Assembly: GCA_963205245.1 (NCBI GenBank)
Contig: CAUJIB010000054.1
Coordinates: 1-44,945, forward strand
DNA length: 44,945 bases
Origin: Pseudomonadota bacterium
Lineage (GTDB): Bacteria > Pseudomonadota > Alphaproteobacteria > Rickettsiales > SXRF01
Direction of reading: 5' to 3'
The notes under the pieces were generated by a model. The model had not been told where the DNA came from. It made no database searches and worked only from the letters and a program-made list of their open reading frames with translations. A program made the position numbers and the translations under genes. Shown here one piece after another: positions 44,287 to 44,945 of the stretch (its first letter is position 1; every line of letters starts with the position of its first letter).

Positions 44287-44945
44287 TTATGGCGCTGTTT
44301 CTGCGTAAGGATTTTTATTTTTCTTTATCCTGATACGGATAGGAACAGCAGGCAGCTTAAAAGCTTCGCGCATACTATTGGTCAGATAGCGGATATAACT
44401 ATCGGGAATCTCACTGGTATTAGAAAATAAAATAAAACTAGGCGGGCGGGCGGATTTCTGGGTCATGTAACGAATTTTTATCCGTCTGGAATTAACCAGT
44501 GGTGGCGCGTGGATTTCCAAAGCTGATTCCAGCCAGCGGTTCAATACACCTGTCCCAATCTCTTTATTCCAAAGCTCATATACCTGAAAGCAGGTTTTAA
44601 GCAGTTTAGGAATCTGGAAACCGGTTTCTGCTGAAATCGGTACAATCGGAATCCCTTTTAGCTGGGGCAAGGTTTTTTCCAATATCTCGGTGATGGCTTT
44701 TAGATAAGCTGGTTTATCTTCCACAGTATCCCATTTGTTTACCGCCACTACCATTGCTCGCCCCTCTTGCTCAACTAACGAGGCTATATTATTTTCCTGT
44801 TTTTCCATTGGTGATTGCGCGTCTATAACCAGTATCACTACATGCGCATATTGTACTGCCCGCAGCGAATCCGCTACCGCTAGCTTTTCCACCTTTTCCG
44901 TGACATTGCTTTTACGGCGCATACCTGCCGTATCCACTAATTTTA
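44287..44945 (-). CDS. der: GTPase Der, C-terminal part (cut by window edge)
   Basis: About 219 codons of the 3' end are visible. They begin in the second GTPase domain at KLVDTAGMRRK (G3), then VVLVIDAQ-like VVILVIDAQSPMEKQ and VAVNKWD (G4), and ISAETG (G5). The C-terminal KH-like domain follows (IHAPPLVNSRRIKIRYMTQKSARPPSFILF, SYIRYLTNSMREAF, PIRIRIKKNKNPY). Der (EngA) is a tandem GTPase for 50S subunit assembly. The 5' part lies beyond the right edge, and the 194-base gap to the chemoreceptor frame holds the latter's start and leader. Confidence 0.95.
   Translation of the reverse strand, partial: KLVDTAGMRRKSNVTEKVEKLAVADSLRAVQYAHVVILVIDAQSPMEKQENNIASLVEQEGRAMVVAVNKWDTVEDKPAYLKAITEILEKTLPQLKGIPIVPISAETGFQIPKLLKTCFQVYELWNKEIGTGVLNRWLESALEIHAPPLVNSRRIKIRYMTQKSARPPSFILFSNTSEIPDSYIRYLTNSMREAFKLPAVPIRIRIKKNKNPYAETAP

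Overview
The window looks like the chromosome of an AT-rich, free-living alphaproteobacterium. Several genes point that way: a Coq7-type ubiquinone hydroxylase, an NDUFS4-like respiratory complex I accessory protein, a PutA without an N-terminal DNA-binding domain, an alternative oxidase, FtsZ with a long linker, and a receiver/Hpt-like gene pair of an alphaproteobacterial type. A PAS-containing chemoreceptor suggests motility. I cannot place the organism more finely from sequence alone.

Layout. 1-4.3 kb (minus strand) is the secE-nusG-rplK-rplA-rplJ-rplL cluster. It is interrupted between nusG and rplK by two plus-strand genes (receiver and Hpt-like), and rplK has its own good promoter. 4.4-7.6 kb holds a lytic transglycosylase, a methyltransferase and an NDUFS4-like gene. 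7.6-14.3 kb is an RTX locus: a broken RTX fragment, a small two-helix membrane protein and an 1884-residue RTX protein with a modular repeat array and a type I secretion-like C-terminus. 14.4-25.3 kb is accessory DNA with two all-minus-strand blocks: fic/alkB/BMT5-like methyltransferase, and a four-gene polysaccharide operon (GT2 synthase, outer-membrane barrel, MBOAT, SGNH-deacetylase fusion). Both blocks lie between two copies of an 'RTX 3' end + intergenic repeat' unit, and a third copy of the repeat separates them. 25.4-29.2 kb is a compact operon of a carboxylate-amine ligase, an asparagine synthetase homologue and a class II glutamine amidotransferase, with a perfect 14-bp hairpin in its leader. 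29.5-31.2 kb is mscS-marR followed by the first 24 codons of a destroyed cation/proton antiporter. 31.1-33.8 kb is a small island ending at a tRNA-Glu gene; it carries a PIN-like fragment and a DUF488 gene pair flanked by 42-bp imperfect direct repeats. 34-45 kb returns to core genes: coq7, putA, tRNA(CAT), rpmE, an NO-response cluster (nsrR, truncated haemoglobin, DUF1971, alternative oxidase), ftsZ, an Aer-like chemoreceptor with a frameshifted start, and the 3' part of der.

The most notable unexplained structure is the dispersed intergenic repeat at about 14.5, 17.5 and 25.2 kb. Each copy has four GTTC-type motifs at exact 10-bp spacing, followed by a 12-13 bp core resembling the 3' (T-arm/acceptor) part of the tRNA-Glu gene at 33.8 kb. 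That tRNA itself has two inverted GAAC motifs at 10-bp spacing beside it. I read these as relics of tyrosine-recombinase attachment sites bordering successive cassettes, but no integrase gene is visible in the window. All functional assignments are by reading motifs and family resemblance; no database search was run.
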